From Rhizophagus irregularis (lineage: Eukaryota > Glomeromycota > Glomeromycetes > Glomerales > Glomeraceae), in NCBI RefSeq assembly GCF_026210795.1, contig NC_089434.1, positions 5,084,001 to 5,148,000 on the forward strand: DNA of 64,000 nucleotides, read 5' to 3'. Position numbers and translations under genes: made by a program. Shown piece after piece: positions 34,645 through 45,950 of this stretch. Within the stretch, counting starts at the first letter, position 1; each line of letters opens with the position of its first letter. Under the pieces are notes generated by a model. The model was not told the DNA's origin and did not search any database. It saw only the letters and a program-made list of their open reading frames with translations.

Positions 34645-35675
34645 CATTTTTAGGGGTCCGATTTCGTCTTTAGGGGCATTTCTATGAGAATTAACTAAAT
34701 GAATGTTAAAAAACGTTCCTAAACAAATTAAAAAAAATTAAAAAAAAAATAGATATCGATAATCTAATTATAATAAACCGCCAATAAAAAAAATTCTAAC
34801 TTATCATGTGATAGGGTTGAGGGCGGTGAATATATAGTTAGACCAGATTTACAGGTAAATAGGCCAATTTTTTATAAGTTATTTGTTTGGAACTTTAGGT
34901 GGTGGGTTTTGGAATAATATCATAAACATTGCAAAATGGAAACTTCAATTTTGATTTTTCACCTTTGCTATTTTTTTGTATTTTACATGTAGCACTAATA
35001 ATGTACAACAAAAAATTTTTTTAAAATAAAATAATAAATATAAACAAATGTTTTTTTTTGAATAAAGTTGTGTTTTAACTTTTAATATTGTTAGTGAAAG
35101 TATTAGTTGGGAAATGCGAAATTCAAAAAATGGAGTTTTTTATTATCATTGATTTTCATTATATGTGAATCGGCAATTAACTGTTAACGTAGTTAACAGG
35201 TGAATACTAGTGTATTTATATAAAATTGTGAAATGTAGTACAAAATTAACACTCATTGTTAGTGAAAATAAAATAAAAATTAATTATAAATTCAATATAT
35301 AATATTTTAAAAAGTTATATAAATATGAAAAATAAGCAACTAAAAACTCTTAGTATTTTAAAATAATACCAAAAATATGCAATTTAATTATCTTACATAG
35401 TATAAAATTTTCTTAAAATTAAGCATTATAAAATTCTTACATCATAAAACTTTACTATGTTGGCTAAACACCTTGGTACCTTACATATATAAGCATTTTC
35501 CGGGATCCTGACTGCAGTCTTTTTAAGACTGATCGGTCTTTTTTCTTTTTTTTGCAAATAAAAAAAGATTTTCTCCCCTAACTTTATTAGGAATAGCCTT
35601 GTTTTATAAATGAACACTAATTGGAATGATTTTTAATATAAATTTTTTTTTTACAAATTACCTGGACGGATATCA
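34645..35675. other. AT-rich spacer upstream of the micro-exon array
   Basis: It would contain the promoter and first exon of the minus-strand micro-exon gene. A short block at about 35,505-35,545 (GACTGCAGTC...AAGACTGATCGGTC) is a partial GACC-type repeat. No coding frame is convincing. Confidence 0.45.
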
Positions 35676-35679
35676 TCAT

Positions 35680-36020
35680 AACGTCATGCAAAATTTAAAA
35701 CTTTGAGAAAAATACTTCAAAACGCAATATCTCGCTATTCAGTGATTATAAAAGGATAATTTTACCACCATTCAAATCATCTCGTCGAATGGTATCAAAA
35801 TCATGATTTTAGAATCGATAAAAAAAAATTACGTCAGCAAAACTATTTGATAATAAATTCAATAATTACCAATTATCTATCGATCCTAGAAACATAATTT
35901 AGTTACCATTCAACGCGTCTCACTGAGATGATTCGAATGGTGGTAGTTTTATCCTTTTATGATCACTGGATGACGAGATATTCTGCTTAAATGCTTTTTT
36001 TGAAGTTTTAAAGTTTCAGC
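35680..36020. mobile_element. MITE-like element with ~100-bp inverted arms
   Basis: The left arm contains AATATCTCGCTATTCAGTGA, then TATAAAAGGATAATTTTACC and ACCATTCAAATCATCTC. The right arm, reverse-complemented, gives AATATCTCGTCATCCAGTGA, then CATAAAAGGATAAAACTACC and ACCATTCGAATCATCTC. The arms are ~100 bp with ~85% apparent identity. The words GTGATCANAAAAGGAT and a TCATCTC/CGTCTC block also occur in the 36,860-37,340 element, suggesting a shared origin. Ends and target-site duplication are not resolved. Confidence 0.65.
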
Positions 36021-36045
36021 GTTTTGACAAGCAACTCTACAAGTG

Positions 36046-36640
36046 GGAAGAGTGATTGTCATTATTTATTGGTTTGGAAATGGCCAGTCTTTATATTATT
36101 TTATGAAGACCTTTGTCAGATTAATAGGTTTATTCAATATAAAAATCATTTATTATATGAAGACCGGTATGAGGACTGGTCGGTCTACAGGACCAATCCT
36201 ACTGCGTCACAAAAAAATGCAAGACCGTGATCTGGTCCTACAAGTCCTGAGACCAACCAGTCCAGAACCGAGTAGGACCGGTAGGGCCGATGACCATCCT
36301 TATCGACACCTGACACACAACATTAATATGAAAGTAAAGTATAAAAGAAATATTAAGTATTAAACTGAATAATATAATATTAAAAAATAGGAACTGTTAT
36401 AAATAAAGATAATTATTGGTTCTACCAGTCCTAATCAGTCCCAGAATTTATAAGATTAGACCATGGTCTTTCACTTTTCTCTGATGCAGTAGGACTGATT
36501 TTGAGACTGATCTGGTCTTTGTATCGGTTTTTATATATAAATGATTTTATACTAAATAAAGTTATTAACTTAATGAAAATCTTTATAAAGGAATAAAAAG
36601 ACCAACCAATTTTGATAATCACAAATCAATAAATAAAGGA
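36046..36640. repeat. GACC-rich dispersed repeats, two copies in inverted orientation
   Basis: 36,046-36,320 (plus) and 36,415-36,640 (minus) are homologous. Both contain, in order, TATTGGTTTGG or ATTGGTTGG, AGTCTTTATATT or GGTCTTTTTATT, AAAATCATTTAT, then AAGACCGG or AAGACCAGATC, CCTACTGCGTCA or CCTACTGCATCA, and AAGACCGTG or AAGACCATG. Together they form an inverted pair with a ~95-bp spacer. Open frames of 60-106 codons in both arms are only products of this repeat. Confidence 0.65.
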
Positions 36641-36749
36641 AATCATTTTTCCTATTTACATGCCTATTGAAAAATCCTATAAATTTATACAATTAATGTC
36701 TATTTATAAAGCTAATAAAGTAATTGAAAAAAATTATTATTCGCAGAAA

Positions 36750-37425
36750 AAAGAAAAAAGAAAAAATACTGATCAGTCTTAATTCTTAAAACTGTGATCC
36801 TTGAAAAGACTGATGGTCTTATTGTATATGTTGCAAGACCAAAAAATCGCAATCCTATACACAGGTCAAAAAGTGAAAAATCAGGCATCAATCAGTCATC
36901 AATCGGTCACCAATCAGGTAATTGATTGGTGACCGATTGGTAACTGATTGGCATTTTTGCCAAATATCGTCACCAATCAGGCAGTTTGCTAACTTTTGAT
37001 CTAGTGATCAGAAAAGAATGAAATATAGCTCATTGGAATCGTCTCAACAAGACGAATCTAATAGTAGTAAAATCGCATCTCTAGGATTAATAGTTAATAA
37101 AAAATTAAATAAAATATAAATGATACATTTTTATTTTTATATTTTACTTAATTTCTCATCAAGTATTAATTCTAGAAATGTGATTTTACTACCATTAGAT
37201 TCTTCTTGTTGAGACGATTCCAATGAGCTATATTTCATCCTTTTCTGATCACTAGATCAAAAGTTTGATTGGTGACGGTATTTGGCAAAAATGCCAATCA
37301 GGCACCAATTGGTGCCTGATTTTTCACTTTTTGACCTGTGATATCAAGACAGACTGGTCCATCTTTTTAAGATGTAGGACTGCAAGACTGTGATCTTTTA
37401 GGACCGATGACTATTTTTAGTTATA
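36750..37425 (+). repeat. GACC-rich dispersed repeat, interrupted by a MITE
   Basis: Sequence 36,750-36,859 plus 37,344-37,425 reads continuously when the 36,860-37,340 element and one copy of its ATA duplication are ignored. That joined sequence aligns with the reverse complement of 31,125-31,310. The insertion is therefore younger than the dispersal of this repeat. Confidence 0.6.
36860..37340. mobile_element. CACTA-like MITE, 481 bp, ATA target-site duplication
   Basis: The ends are perfect inverted repeats beginning CACAGGTCAAAAAGTG and continuing AAAAATCAGGCA. The flanks are ATA on both sides (36,857-36,859 and 37,341-37,343). Long imperfect inverted arms continue inward, including CACCAATCAG-rich subterminal repeats and TTTTGATCTAGTGATCAGAA with its complement near 37,250. 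A CAC-starting end with a 3-bp duplication fits the CACTA superfamily. There is no coding capacity. Confidence 0.8.
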
Positions 37426-37429
37426 AAAA

Positions 37430-38140
37430 ACTAAAATTGCAATTTTATTAATTTTATTGAATGAAGATTATATAGTAGATTTACATGATTGATTCTTTTT
37501 CATAATATATAAACATATATTATTCTTTGCTTTATTCTGAATAATTAAAATATAAAAGATTAAAAACTGAAATAAATTCATATCTGATATAATAAAAGTA
37601 AAATTAAAAATAATTAAATGACTATATTATATATAAAAAAAAGTAAAAAGAAAATTTAAAAATATTGAAGAAATTTAAAATATTATGATTATAATAATTA
37701 TAAAATATATATAAATAATAATAATATAGAAAATTAAATAAATATAAAAATAAAATTAATCCTGAAATTGAAAAAGATATAAATATAATAATTTTAAATT
37801 TGTATAAAAATTTAAATTCAAATAATACTTTGCTAAAAATAGATAAAATTTTGAAATTATTTAAATATTATTTTGTTATTATTACGATAACTTTTTGTAA
37901 ACCATCTTGAAAGATCTTATAATACAATTTCAAAAAAATTGAAATACTTATGTTATATTTTTATAATAGTTTTGAAATTATTTTGTAATAATTAAATTAA
38001 ATATATTATTAATTTGAAATTATTTTATTAAGAATTTGTAATATTTTAGTAATATTTTAATTAATAATTTAAAATTATTTTAATTTATTATTGCGATTAT
38101 TATTATACCACAATATTACAATACATACATCATACTAATC
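37430..38140. other. Extremely AT-rich spacer
   Basis: No open frame, repeat unit or inverted end could be identified. If the adjacent transposase gene belongs to a CACTA-like element, one terminus could lie here, but I did not find it. Confidence 0.45.
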
Positions 38141-38144
38141 TAAA

Positions 38145-41100
38145 TTATATGGCTGTATAGTAAAATATATTATGCATATAATACATATTATTTTGAAAAT
38201 GTTGTCCGTCTATACAGCTTGTCTTACAACAATGAACAAAATGAACATTAGGTTGGTGATCGATCCATTTTATTGCATAAATACGTCTCCATGTATAATC
38301 TGATTGCCACTGTAATCTATATAAAGGACACTTTAATTTTTAATCATTAGTATTTTGAGAAATAAACCAATCTAAGAAAAGAAATGGTACTTGAAGTTGT
38401 CCTTTTTGATGTAAAATTATTGCTTTAATTCGTGCATAAGATACTCTTGTAACCATATCAGTAGCATTTTGAGATATATTTCCAAGTGGTGTAATATCTT
38501 CTAATACATCTACAACATCTCCTACATTTAATTTTACGTTAACTTGCTCATCTTTATCTACAATTGTATAGGAATACTTTTATAGTATTTAACTTTACGA
38601 GATGTTAGATGTTCTATATTATTTAAATCCTCTTCGTAAGCTCGTCCCAACTCTGCAAATAAATCATCATTTAGAAAGGTTTCAAGATCATCTTTCTTTA
38701 AATCACATTTTTTAAGTGGTGATTGAACACATAAATTAATATAATTTTCGGTCATACAAGTTAAAGATGAATCTGTAAATTAAAGTAAATAAATATTAAA
38801 ATATTTAAAATGATGTATAATAAAGATTACTTACCACTTTCTAAATCAAATTGTAATGGTGAAATATACCAATTATCTAAAAAGTTTCGTACACATTGAT
38901 CTTTTAGTAATTCTTTAAAATTAAATTGAGTTGTATTATTATATCTTGAATCAACTCCCCCATCCAATAAGTATCGAAGAGTTTGTAATAAATTGTGATA
39001 ATGGAAAAAGTCGAATTCAATGTTTTTTTTGTTAGAATGCGGGATTACAGACTTAAAAATACGGTGTACCATTTCTTTAGTAGCTACTGCCATATTTACA
39101 AGAGGTCCAAAATTTTGAATGTGTATATTAAAGTGACGAATTATGTGAAAATTAGGAAGTCGTGAAATGGAAGGAAAAATCTAATACCATAAGATTGCTT
39201 GTGATAATGTACAAAACTATGATTTGCAAAGGTAATGACAAAAAAAATCATACCTTTAAGATTAAATCCGCCCACTGAATGATAAGATCATTTAAATTCT
39301 TAATTTCTGCTTCAGAATATGTTTTTTTAAATACTAAAGCAACTAGTTTAGCAAATAAAATCCAGAGATAACATAACTTATCAACTACCTGGTTTCTTCG
39401 CAAATTGTATGATATTGAAATATAGTTAACAAAATTATCTTTTAATAAATTAACATTGATTGCACGGTTAATTAAAAATGGCATTATCATTGTTAAACGA
39501 AGGTAATCTGAGAAAAAATAAGAATTGAGATGAGTTATAGGACTTTGTTGACGTGACCATGTACTTGGAAATTCAAAACATTTCCAAATAGTTAAAAATA
39601 ACTCTTCTCCTTTAGTCGTTAAAATTGAGAATGTTTCTTGTAACATATTACTGGCTAAGCCTCCCATACAGTGGAATACGTCATGAGGGTAAGGTTGCTT
39701 GTCTAAACCTCTTCAAAATCCTACGATTAGTTTCGTCAAAATTTTACTATAGATTTATTATAGTTTCGGCAGAGTTTCGGCAGTTTCGGCATTTATAATA
39801 AGTTTTGGCAGTTTCGCCTTTCTCCAAAGTTTCGCCAGTTTTTTAATATAACTTTAATATAGTTTCGGCAGAATTTCGCTTTTCGGCGAAACGCCATCTT
39901 GCCTAAACCCCTAGGTTTCAGCAAGCAACCTTACATGAGGGCATTGTAAATGTCGATCACGAGTCACATTATCAAAAATTGAAGGTTTATTTCGAATTCC
40001 ATATTGTTGTGATAGGAATTCTTTTTCACCATGAGTTTGAGCATTATCCAACTCAACAAATTGTAAAGAAGTCTTGTGATGGTAACGTTCTCCCATTGCA
40101 AGATCAAAAGACATATTATTTAATTCATCATGATGGATAGTACAAGTACGACAGCCATGGTTAGCATTATGATTCTTAATTCCAGCTTGTTCATTTCCTT
40201 CAGGTAAGTCTGATGTAATATTTCCCAATCCACCAGTTATCCAAATACGCTTATTATCTAAATCCATTTCAAATCCATTTTCAAGTTCTTTTATATCTTC
40301 AATTATAGGTTTCAAAACATCATTACAATTTGCACCAAAAGGAATAAATCCTAAAAGAAAATGATTTTTAAGTTTCTGACGCATAACTTGTGTCATATTT
40401 CCAATTTGTAAATAGATTCCTCCTATTGCATGATATGCATTACGAAATGGTCCAAATTTATCAATGTAAATATCAAGAAAAAATTTAAAAACAGGTAATT
40501 CATCTGAAATTTTTCGTATTGGAGTATATTCAATTGGATGTTTGTGACGAAGATCAACTGATCGTGTATTCCATTTATTATTACTCTTATAGACAATTTC
40601 ATTAATACAATAATCATAATTGTCAGGTTTTTTCGTATCCATAAGCCATACATTGATTTTAGATTCAATCCAATTGAGTTCAATCATTTCATTCTCATCA
40701 GTCATCCAAAGTTTTTGTGTATTATTAATTTGATTTTTTCTTTGACGAGATTTCAGAAGATTTGGTAATGAATTAAAATCAAGTATTCTTTCTGCTTTTA
40801 TTAAAAAACATTTAGTTTTGTCACAAATAACAAAACCAATAATTCGTCCATAGTTAATAGAAGTATTGGAGTTTCTATCATAATATGTAATAAAGTCTCC
40901 AAGGTTATACATAACTATAAAATAGATAGTTTATAAATAAATAAAATAAGTTTTAGACAATTATAATGTTGTAATAATCAAAGTATATTTACCATTATTT
41001 ATATAGATGTATGTAATGCCAAATAATGGTGATTTATGCCAAATATTACCATGCCATAGTTCTTGTCTAATTTCGGAATAAATACCTGAACCAAAATACA

Positions 41101-41924
41101 TTTGATCACGTAATGATGGATTTAGCATTATACGTTGTAAAATTCTTTTTAATTGAAATACAAATGCTTGACGAGTTGGTTTTGATGTTGAAGGAGTATC
41201 ACGATCATTAAGTTCAACATCATAACCATTAAATGGAATTAATGGTAAACTATCCCAGTATTTTTTAATTGTGGTAATAGAGTATGGAACATCACTGATA
41301 TTAAAATCTGGATGTTTGATAATATTTGAAAAATCCCGATATGCCTCGCAACCTAGTATTTATTAAAATAAAGTTATATTATTGTAAATCTTATCTAAAT
41401 TTGTTTTAAATATACAAATATACTATACCTATTTGGTGTTTTGTGATCCACATAAATAATAAAAAATGTGTAAAATTAGAAAAATAAGGTTCTGCCTTTC
41501 CGGAAAAATTGTGTATTTTATTACTATTGTCATATTGTTTAGTTTCACTATCTACTGTTTGATCTTCATATTCATTTTCTTCATTCACAAAATTACTATC
41601 ATTATATTCCATTTCATCGTCAGATAACAAATTTGAAATATCAATTTGCCAGTTATCATTTGGTATCAAATTTTGCGTTAAAGAATCTAAATTACTATTA
41701 CTATTTAAATTTTCTGTTGATAAAATTGATAGTGTATCACTATTAACAATTTGTTCCTCTTCATTAGCAGAAATTTCCTTTTCATTTTCACTCTCACTTT
41801 TATTTATGTTATTGTTTTCTTTTACTTGTTCAACATGTTTTTGTTTTTGTTTACGTAGACGAAATGAAATATTCTGATTCTGTCGTCGCTGACTTAAGCC
41901 TGCTTTGCGTTTTCTAAGAAACAT
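38145..41924 (-). pseudogene. Plavaka/CACTA-like transposase gene, broken
   Basis: Exons 41924-41429, 41352-40993, 40914-39254 (interrupted), 39180-38835 and 38772-38145 join in phase by GTAAGT/GTATAG donors and TAG/CAG acceptors. The N-terminus is basic then acidic. The core contains GGIYLQIGNM, LPEGNEQAGIKNHNANHG then CRTC, DRHLQCPH, RLTMIMPFLI and KEMVHRIFK. I associate this order with the large Plavaka/CACTA-type transposase family abundant in mushroom and Glomeromycotina genomes. That assignment is from memory and the superfamily is uncertain. Damage: a 243-bp MITE splits exon 3, a frameshift lies near 38,575, and an in-frame TAA lies near 38,340, after which the same frame resumes (CPLYRLQWQSDYTWRRIYAI) to 38,145. 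Confidence 0.7.
39691..39933. mobile_element. hAT-like MITE, 243 bp, inside the transposase exon
   Basis: The left end is TAAGGTTGCTTGTCTAAACC; the reverse complement of the right end is TAAGGTTGCTTGCTGAAACC. Both flanks are CATGAGGG (39,683-39,690 and 39,934-39,941), an exact 8-bp duplication as made by hAT-type transposases. The interior has short repeats of TTTCGGCA/TTTCGCC. Removing the element and one duplication restores the uninterrupted transposase frame, so it is a clean, secondary insertion. Confidence 0.85.
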
Positions 41925-42101
41925 TTGATAACTTTAGATTTTAAAAATGGATAATTATTATTTTTTAATGTAAATTTTTTTTTATATTTTTTAAAAGTTT
42001 CTTTTTTTTAAAAAAAAAGCTTATATAAAATCTATTCACACGAAATTTTTTTTTTTTAAAAAAAAAAGCTTATATAAAATCTAGACTATTTCTATTTCGT
42101 A

Positions 42102-43674
42102 CACTACGTGCGCGAACAACACGGGTCACATGATTAGCGTTTCGATCCGGCAGAAACCGTCATCCGGATAAATTAAAAAAAATATCCGGTTTCTATCCGG
42201 ATTATCCGACTCGGATAAAAATCCGGATATATCCGGGTAGAAACCGAAATCCGGATAAAATTATATAAATTTTTTTTACTGTAGATCATTTTTATTTTTA
42301 ATAAATAAAATTCGTGGCATTCATTTAATTTAATGTGGCATTTAATTAACTACTAAATTCGTGGCATTTATTAAATTTATGACAATTAAATTTCGTGGGA
42401 TTGATATAAAAATTTATTTATAGCATTTATTTTTTTATTTATAAATTTAAGTACAGTTAGTTAATGTAGTCCTAAGCCCTAACCAAAATAAATAAATACT
42501 GTAATCATTTTCTTGGATTTTTTTGTAATTTCACTTGAAACATATTTTTGAATAGTGGAAAATAATTCATAAAATTATGGAAAACAGTAACGTTCAAGAT
42601 TATATTACTCTAAGTGAAAATGAAGAGTCCAGTGATGAAGTTACAGAAATTGCTCTAATACTAAAAAGAGGATGACCTAAAAAATTATCTAGGACACTTG
42701 GAAAATAAAGGATGATAAGTGCTAGTAAAATAAGTTAACTGTACTTGAATTAACAAGTCAAATATCAAATAATCCAAATCCCTTTAAACTAACTACTACA
42801 ATGACTAAACCACAAACAAAAGTGAGTTGGGTATGGGAATATTTTGTTAGAAAACAAAGTGAAAATGGAGAAATACGTGCATATTGTCAGTTTATATCAG
42901 ATAATGGAGAAAATGTACGAAAAGTTATAAATATGATGGATGCTGATTGTTAAACGTAGGAATAACGCACACTAGAACACATTATATCTGAAAACAAATC
43001 AATAATAAATGCCGCGAATTTAATATATTAAATTCAAATTATGCGACAAATCTTGTGACATAACTTAAAATTTTTCCTTGTGGTTAACGAATAATTAAAA
43101 CAATAAAAAAAAATATTTAAAGTAATCATATATAATATTTTAACTCATCTGAAAATATATGAAATGTTATGATTTAAATTTTTTTAAAATTTTTTTTTAT
43201 TTTTTATCCGATTCCGGGTCAATCCGACCATTTTTTATCCGGATATTTATCCGGGTAAAAACCGTAATTATCCGGATACCTAAAAAAAAAAATTATCCGG
43301 GTTTATCCGGTTGAACCCGGCAACGGATCGAAACACTACACATGATTATTATCATTTTCGGTGATCTGCATAAAAAATTTCCTATTTTGGAAATTTGTGT
43401 AACGAATTTTCATTTTTACGGAGAAACAAAATTGCCTTTTTTTGGGTTGTGTAACGTTACTCTAATATCCAAAATTGGAAATTATGGTAATTTTTGGCTG
43501 GAATTATAAAATTTGGCTGAAATTAGTAGACGTGACATATAATATGTGACAAATAAGGTTTTTCCTACTGAAAAAATTCTAAGTCCCTAGAATAAATAGT
43601 AAAAATGGAAAACTATAGGGGTGTGACATGGGTGACAAATTATTGTCACGTGATCCGTGTTTCGTACACTAGTG
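42102..43674. mobile_element. TIR element with TA flanks, carrying a nested hAT element
   Basis: The left end is CACTACGTGCGCGAACAACA; the reverse complement of the right end is CACTAGTGTACGAAACACGG. The two continue in parallel (CGGGTCACATGA versus CGGATCACGTGA). Both flanks are TA. Without the nested element at 42,135-43,338 and one copy of its duplication it is about 360 bp long. Ends beginning CACTA suggest the CACTA group, but a TA duplication would also fit Tc1/mariner. It contains TTTCCTATTTTGGAAA-like sequence resembling part of the 59.3-59.7 kb element. Confidence 0.6.
42135..43338 (+). mobile_element. hAT element remnant with BED zinc-finger fragment
   Basis: The ends are TAGCGTTTCGATCCG and, reverse-complemented, TAGTGTTTCGATCCG. 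Both flanks are CACATGAT (42,127-42,134 and 43,339-43,346), an exact 8-bp duplication diagnostic of hAT. Subterminal zones are packed with ATCCGG words on both sides. The interior plus strand (about 42,577-42,950) carries a broken N-terminus whose last part reads KVSWVWEYFVRKQSENGEIR then AYCQFI. This resembles a BED zinc finger, with the second cysteine of the C-x2-C pair lost. The catalytic domain is absent. Confidence 0.8.
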
Positions 43675-44074
43675 TATATTAAGAAATTATCTAAAATCTA
43701 TTCACACGAAATTTTTTTTTAAAAAAAAAAGCTTATATAAAATCTATTCACACGAAATTTTTTTTTTAAAAAAAAAAGCTTATATAAAATCTATTCACGC
43801 GAAATTTTTTTTTAAAAAAAAAAGTTTATATAAAATCTATTCCCAAGTTTATTTTATTAATTGATTATAATTATTAATAATCAATTTGAGACTATACTAT
43901 AATAATTATAGTCAATTCAAAATTACCTAATTATTACATACTTTTTATACTTTTCAATAAAAAAGTTTAATTTATCAGCTATACCAAACCAATTAAGTCT
44001 TAAAATTGTATAAAAGGATATAAAATCCATTTCAAAAAAAAAAATTAAATAAAATTTTCTTTTAATATTTAAAT

Positions 44075-45950
44075 ATGGGTAGGGGTAGAGGTAGAGGTAG
44101 ACCAAAGGGAAAAACTAATACACGACGCAATATTAGTGCAAAAAATAAAATTAAAACTAGACAAATTAATTTCGATAAAGATGTAGAATCTGATTCAAGT
44201 AAGATAATACTTATTTAATTAAAAATTTACACTATGAAAAAATTGACTATATACTAATTACCATTGTTAAATAATAAAAGATAATGATAATATTCAAAAA
44301 CATCATAATAAGCGAACTAAAGTTGATCATGAAGGTATAGTATATGATATTAACAGTTTAGATTTTATATTTAGTTACGATTTGAATTAACTATATTAAT
44401 TATTATGATATTTTTTGGATGAAAATAAAGATGTTATTAATATAGAAGAACTTGATTCTGATAATGAAAGTGATGGCAGGAATAAATTCGTTTTATCTAT
44501 TCCTGATGATATATTACAAGAAATTTCCGTTAATGATCAACAAAAGACTTCTTTATCGGATAATATATCTGCAAATATGGTTCAAGCATCTGATTTACAA
44601 CAATCAGCTAATATATCTACAGATACGACTCAAATATCTGATTTACAACCACCAGTTAATAACCAAACTTCATCATCAGTCAATACATCATCTGTTACAA
44701 CTGATTCATTAACTGCAACAATAACTCAACAACCTAATAATATAACTATATTGGTTTCTGCTTTTATGCAAATGATAACTGCTGTATCTTCATCAAACAA
44801 TTTAGCAGCTTTTACAACTCCTAGTGTAAATCCATCTAATAATCAAATAATAAATCAAGATACTACGATAATTACTAAACCATCTTCTCAAGTAAATGAT
44901 GTAAGTTCACTTTACATTTTATTATAGTTCCTTTTATATACAGTATATACATAAAATGATTATTTCTACTAATATATTTTTTATTGTTTAAAGAATCTTC
45001 TAGTTAATCTCTTTATTGACGAATGTAAAACACTTTTTATACGAATTCGGAAACCAACACCACAATTAATTTTTGCATTAGCCCGAAATTGTGCTAATCA
45101 TCTCAGTATAACTTTGAATGCCTCAGATGCAAAAAGTAAAGGTCGAAGTTGGTTTGCAACTTGGAGAACACGTCTTTATGATGATTGTTTAATGATTGCA
45201 TTTGATTTTATGGATCGTTCACTGGTAAAAAAATGGTTTATCCTACACATATCCTACACATATCTTACATATATCGGGTACTCAAAATGTAGAAAATCAT
45301 ACACAAATAATACACATATTATATACATATCAGGTACTTATATATATAGTATACCTATCAGGTACCTGATATATGTATGATATATATATTAGTACCCGAT
45401 ATGTGTATGATATGTGTATTATTTGTGTATGATTTTCTACATTTTGAGTACCCAATATGTGTAAGATATGTGTAGGATAAATCATTTTTTTACCAGTGGT
45501 TATAAGTATGTATTAGTTATACTACACATTATTGATTATTATTTAATTTTTATTTGTCATGCATATTTTAGTTGCACTTTGGATAAACTACCTAGCGAAA
45601 CACACATAAAGAACTTTATTTCAAGTGATGATGTAATTAATGTATTTCAATCTCAAATAATAAAGGTCAAAAAAGTTGAACTTGTAAATGATCATACATC
45701 ATGGTCATTGCTTAAAAATTTCATTTCAAATGTTGTTTTTATAATGGTTAAACATTATGTCAAACTTAATGTCAATTGTACAGAGTACTATGATGATGAA
45801 ATTACTAGTGATAAATGAACTGATTGGTGACGTACTATTCTTGCAGATTTGCACGAATTGAATCGGCAAACAGTTGATGTAAATGTTACATGCGAGGGTG
45901 GAACAACATTTGCAAAAGAAATAGATATTAGAACCTTTATGAATTGGTAA
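44075..45950 (+). pseudogene. AT-hook protein gene diverging from the transposase, broken
   Basis: Exons 44075-44198, 44281-44334, 44431-44900, 44994-45219 (+45502-45505) and 45572-45950 join in phase. The N-terminus MGRGRGRGRPKGK is a clear AT-hook (minor-groove DNA binding). A Ser/Thr/Gln-rich disordered region follows in exon 3. Exons 4-5 form a folded-looking domain (LIFALARNCANHLSITLNAS, GRSWFATWRTRLYDDCLMIA) that I do not recognise. A 279-bp MITE sits 4 nt from the end of exon 4, and two in-frame TGA codons near 45,818 and 45,830 interrupt exon 5; both could be former Trp codons. Its divergent pairing with a transposase suggests a DNA-binding accessory protein of the same transposon. 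Confidence 0.55.
45220..45498. mobile_element. CACTGG MITE, 279 bp, GTT target-site duplication
   Basis: The ends are CACTGGTAAAAAAATGGTTT and, reverse-complemented, CACTGGTAAAAAAATGATTT. The whole element is a near-perfect palindrome with subterminal CGGGTAC words and CACATATC repeats. The flanks are GTT (45,217-45,219 and 45,499-45,501). The TIR and the TATCGGGTACC words match the 5.75-kb element at 52,312-58,062, so both belong to one family. It is inserted in exon 4 of the AT-hook gene. Confidence 0.85.

Larger units (their letters stand above)
41995..43850. promoter_or_regulatory. Shared divergent promoter region made of ~47-50-bp TATA repeats
   Basis: Units of about 47-50 bp contain AAGCTTATATAAAATCTATT, then CACACGAAA and a T/A tract. 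They occur at 42,019 and 42,068 on one side and at 43,731, 43,778 and 43,823 on the other. The gap (42,102-43,674) is a later nested insertion. The array sits between the divergent transposase (starting 41,924) and AT-hook (starting 44,075) genes. Each unit holds a TATATAAA box readable on the plus strand, so the array probably formed the bidirectional promoter. Function is inferred from position only. Confidence 0.5.

Noticed and set aside
36024-36363. 68- and 106-codon frames in the GACC-rich repeat
   Set aside because: The same sequence recurs inverted nearby with a different frame; codon content follows the GACC words, not a protein.
39691-39933. The MITE in the transposase exon acting as a new intron (CAT|GTAAGG donor at its edge)
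   Set aside because: None of the nearby AG acceptors at the other edge restores the downstream frame; I tested those just before ACAAGC, GTTTAG and GATTTT. A dead insertion is simpler.
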